A stretch of 43,865 bases of DNA, from NCBI GenBank assembly GCA_947041225.1, contig CAMRDM010000006.1:1-43865 (forward strand), in the 5' to 3' direction. This DNA is from an uncultured Deferribacteraceae bacterium (GTDB lineage Bacteria; Chrysiogenota; Deferribacteres; Deferribacterales; Mucispirillaceae). Made by a program: the position numbers and the translations under genes. The notes under the pieces were generated by a model that saw only the letters and a list, made by a program, of their open reading frames with translations, had not been told where the DNA came from and did no database searches. Shown here one piece after another: positions 42,648-43,865 of this stretch. Within the stretch, counting starts at the first letter, position 1. Each line of letters starts with the position of its first letter.

Positions 42648-43865
42648 ATGGCATTGTCAATTATCACAAACCCAACAGCATTAGTTGGACAAAGTGCGAC
42701 AAATCGAGCGAATAACAGCCTATCGAAAACGATAGGACAGTTATCAACAGGACTTAGAATTAACTCATCAGCAGATGACGCATCAGGATTAGCGGTTGCA
42801 GATAAGTTAGCAGGACAGATTTCAGGATTAGCAGTAGCAGCAAGAAACGCACAAGATGGTTTATCGTATCTCCAAACAGCAGAGGCTGCAATGGGAACGA
42901 TGACGAGCATGGTACAACGTATCAGAGAGTTAGCAGTTCAGGCAGGCGATCCTGCATATACTACGAATGATAGAGTTGTACTACAAACAGAGGTTGATCA
43001 GTTAATAGAAGAGATTGATAGAGTATCATCATCAGCCGAGTTTAACACAAAGAAGTTACTAAACGGAGACGCTTCGGCGTTATGGACAGCAACAGAAGGC
43101 ATTGAAGCGCTAGTAAGTGGTGCTGCAATAAGTGGTAACTATAATATTGAGACTAATATGAACCCAGGAAGTAACTATGTTTATAAGTCAAACATTATGG
43201 CAGTAGGTGCAGGCAAAACATCGTTTGATATGATTAGTGGTTCAGGTATAACTCGTCTAGATAATATAGAGGGCGTATTAACTGATTCTACAAAAGATAT
43301 CGGTATTGAGGTTGCAAATGCAACAGTAACAGCAGGAGGTGGTGGTGTAGATCTTTCTGGTAATACTTTAGCAAGCGCTGGGATAACAGGTGCTGCAGTA
43401 ACTGGCATGGTTGGAAGTGGTTCGTTTTCAGTAGAAGTGGAAGTATTGATGGATGTGGCAGATGCTGGTGGTACAGCAGCAGGCCCTAATACATCTGACG
43501 CTGCTAGATTTAGAATCACAAACCTTATAACAGGTGAAGTTGGTGAGTGGCAAATGATGGGGACCACGGATGCTGCTACTGCTACTGATTTAACCATATC
43601 TGCTACCTCTGCCGTAGTAAGTGCTGCATTTCAGTCAGCAGGGCTTGATAGTACGGGAAAATTTGAACTCGTTGTCAGTGCTGGAATGACAGTTGGTCAA
43701 GGTTTTACAGCTACAGTGATTTCTGCTGATGATAAAGTTATTAGTAATACTGGAAATTCTACTATCGGTTCATTTGGTAGTATGGCAACAACATCAGCTC
43801 TCCTAACTGGTCTAGGTAGTAATGTCATCGGTGGTTCAATAACGATGGAAATGGAAGCAACAGGT
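42648..43865 (+). CDS. fliC: Large flagellin 2, 3' end outside window
   Basis: An open frame of 406 codons runs from ATG 42648 to the window edge with no stop. It is a paralogue of flagellin 1. The N-terminus starts MALSIITNPTALVGQSATN and has LSTGLRINSSADDASGLAVA, then LSYLQTAEAAMGTMTSMVQR and IRELAVQAGDPAY. The variable part repeats the same module: GSFSVEVEV...FRITNLITGEVGEW from about 260, with the next copy beginning GGSITMEMEA just before the edge. It will therefore also exceed 800 residues if it follows flagellin 1. The ribosome site and leader match those of flagellin 1. The conserved N-terminal part is closer to flagellin 1 than the insertion is. Confidence 0.95.
   Translation, partial: MALSIITNPTALVGQSATNRANNSLSKTIGQLSTGLRINSSADDASGLAVADKLAGQISGLAVAARNAQDGLSYLQTAEAAMGTMTSMVQRIRELAVQAGDPAYTTNDRVVLQTEVDQLIEEIDRVSSSAEFNTKKLLNGDASALWTATEGIEALVSGAAISGNYNIETNMNPGSNYVYKSNIMAVGAGKTSFDMISGSGITRLDNIEGVLTDSTKDIGIEVANATVTAGGGGVDLSGNTLASAGITGAAVTGMVGSGSFSVEVEVLMDVADAGGTAAGPNTSDAARFRITNLITGEVGEWQMMGTTDAATATDLTISATSAVVSAAFQSAGLDSTGKFELVVSAGMTVGQGFTATVISADDKVISNTGNSTIGSFGSMATTSALLTGLGSNVIGGSITMEMEATG

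Overview
The window comes from a low-GC (about one third by eye), Gram-negative, flagellated bacterium. The Gram-negative call rests on the flagellar P-ring gene flgI. Codon use is strongly AT-biased (TTA for Leu, AGA for Arg, ATA for Ile). Gene content (CsrA/FliW beside flgKL, tgt-yajC-secDF, a methylmalonyl-CoA epimerase, tandem flagellins) would suit a low-GC Deferribacterota member or a similar deep lineage. That placement is inference; no rRNA or tRNA gene is visible to confirm it.

Layout. 1-64: 5' end of purC (minus). 312-2477: Lrp/AsnC regulator, a GT2 glycosyltransferase and two small exported cysteine-containing proteins of unknown function. 2790-3911: MarC-family membrane protein and RidA, divergent. 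16635 down to 3949 (minus): one colinear run flgI-flgJ-flgM-flgN-flgK-flgL-fliW-csrA followed by an RNase D-like exonuclease, a formyltransferase and a two-domain glycosyltransferase, the last four genes overlapping by 4 nt at each junction. A sigma-54-like element lies just before flgI. 17108-19158: divergent IclR regulator and DUF362 ferredoxin-like protein. 19416-21961 (minus): ion-transporter-like membrane protein and YycJ-like metallo-beta-lactamase-fold protein. 21962-22601: a gene-free stretch with several consecutive inverted repeats (candidate structured RNA) before a FlaG-like gene at 22602. 23282-25480 (minus): secreted subtilisin-like protease with a C-terminal anchor. 25993-38760 (plus): tgt, yajC, secD, secF, proS, an M23 peptidase, glmU, a ClC channel with CBS domains, a UvrD/PcrA helicase and methylmalonyl-CoA epimerase. 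38761-39296: two duplicated terminators, a GAGCGA repeat block and a flagellin leader. 39297-43865: two large tandem flagellins (the second cut by the window end) with a small ORF between them.

How the parts fit. The window holds the late flagellar programme: rod/ring parts (FlgI, FlgJ), anti-sigma factor FlgM, junction proteins FlgK and FlgL with chaperone FlgN, the FliW-CsrA pair that in other bacteria couples flagellin level to flagellin translation, FlaG and two flagellins. The most unusual feature is size. FlgL is 1448 aa, against roughly 300-400 aa normally, and flagellin 1 is 903 aa, both through large insertions between conserved ends. Both flagellin leaders carry the same GGAGGA Shine-Dalgarno block that CsrA could bind. 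The formyltransferase and glycosyltransferase behind csrA could make or attach a flagellar glycan, but this is only inferred from position. The tgt-mce block is housekeeping.

Several starts were moved from the longest frame to a better-supported codon: marC, the minus-strand hypothetical at 1580, fliW, csrA, secF and glmU. TTG starts are supported for the antiporter-like gene at 20903 and for flaG.
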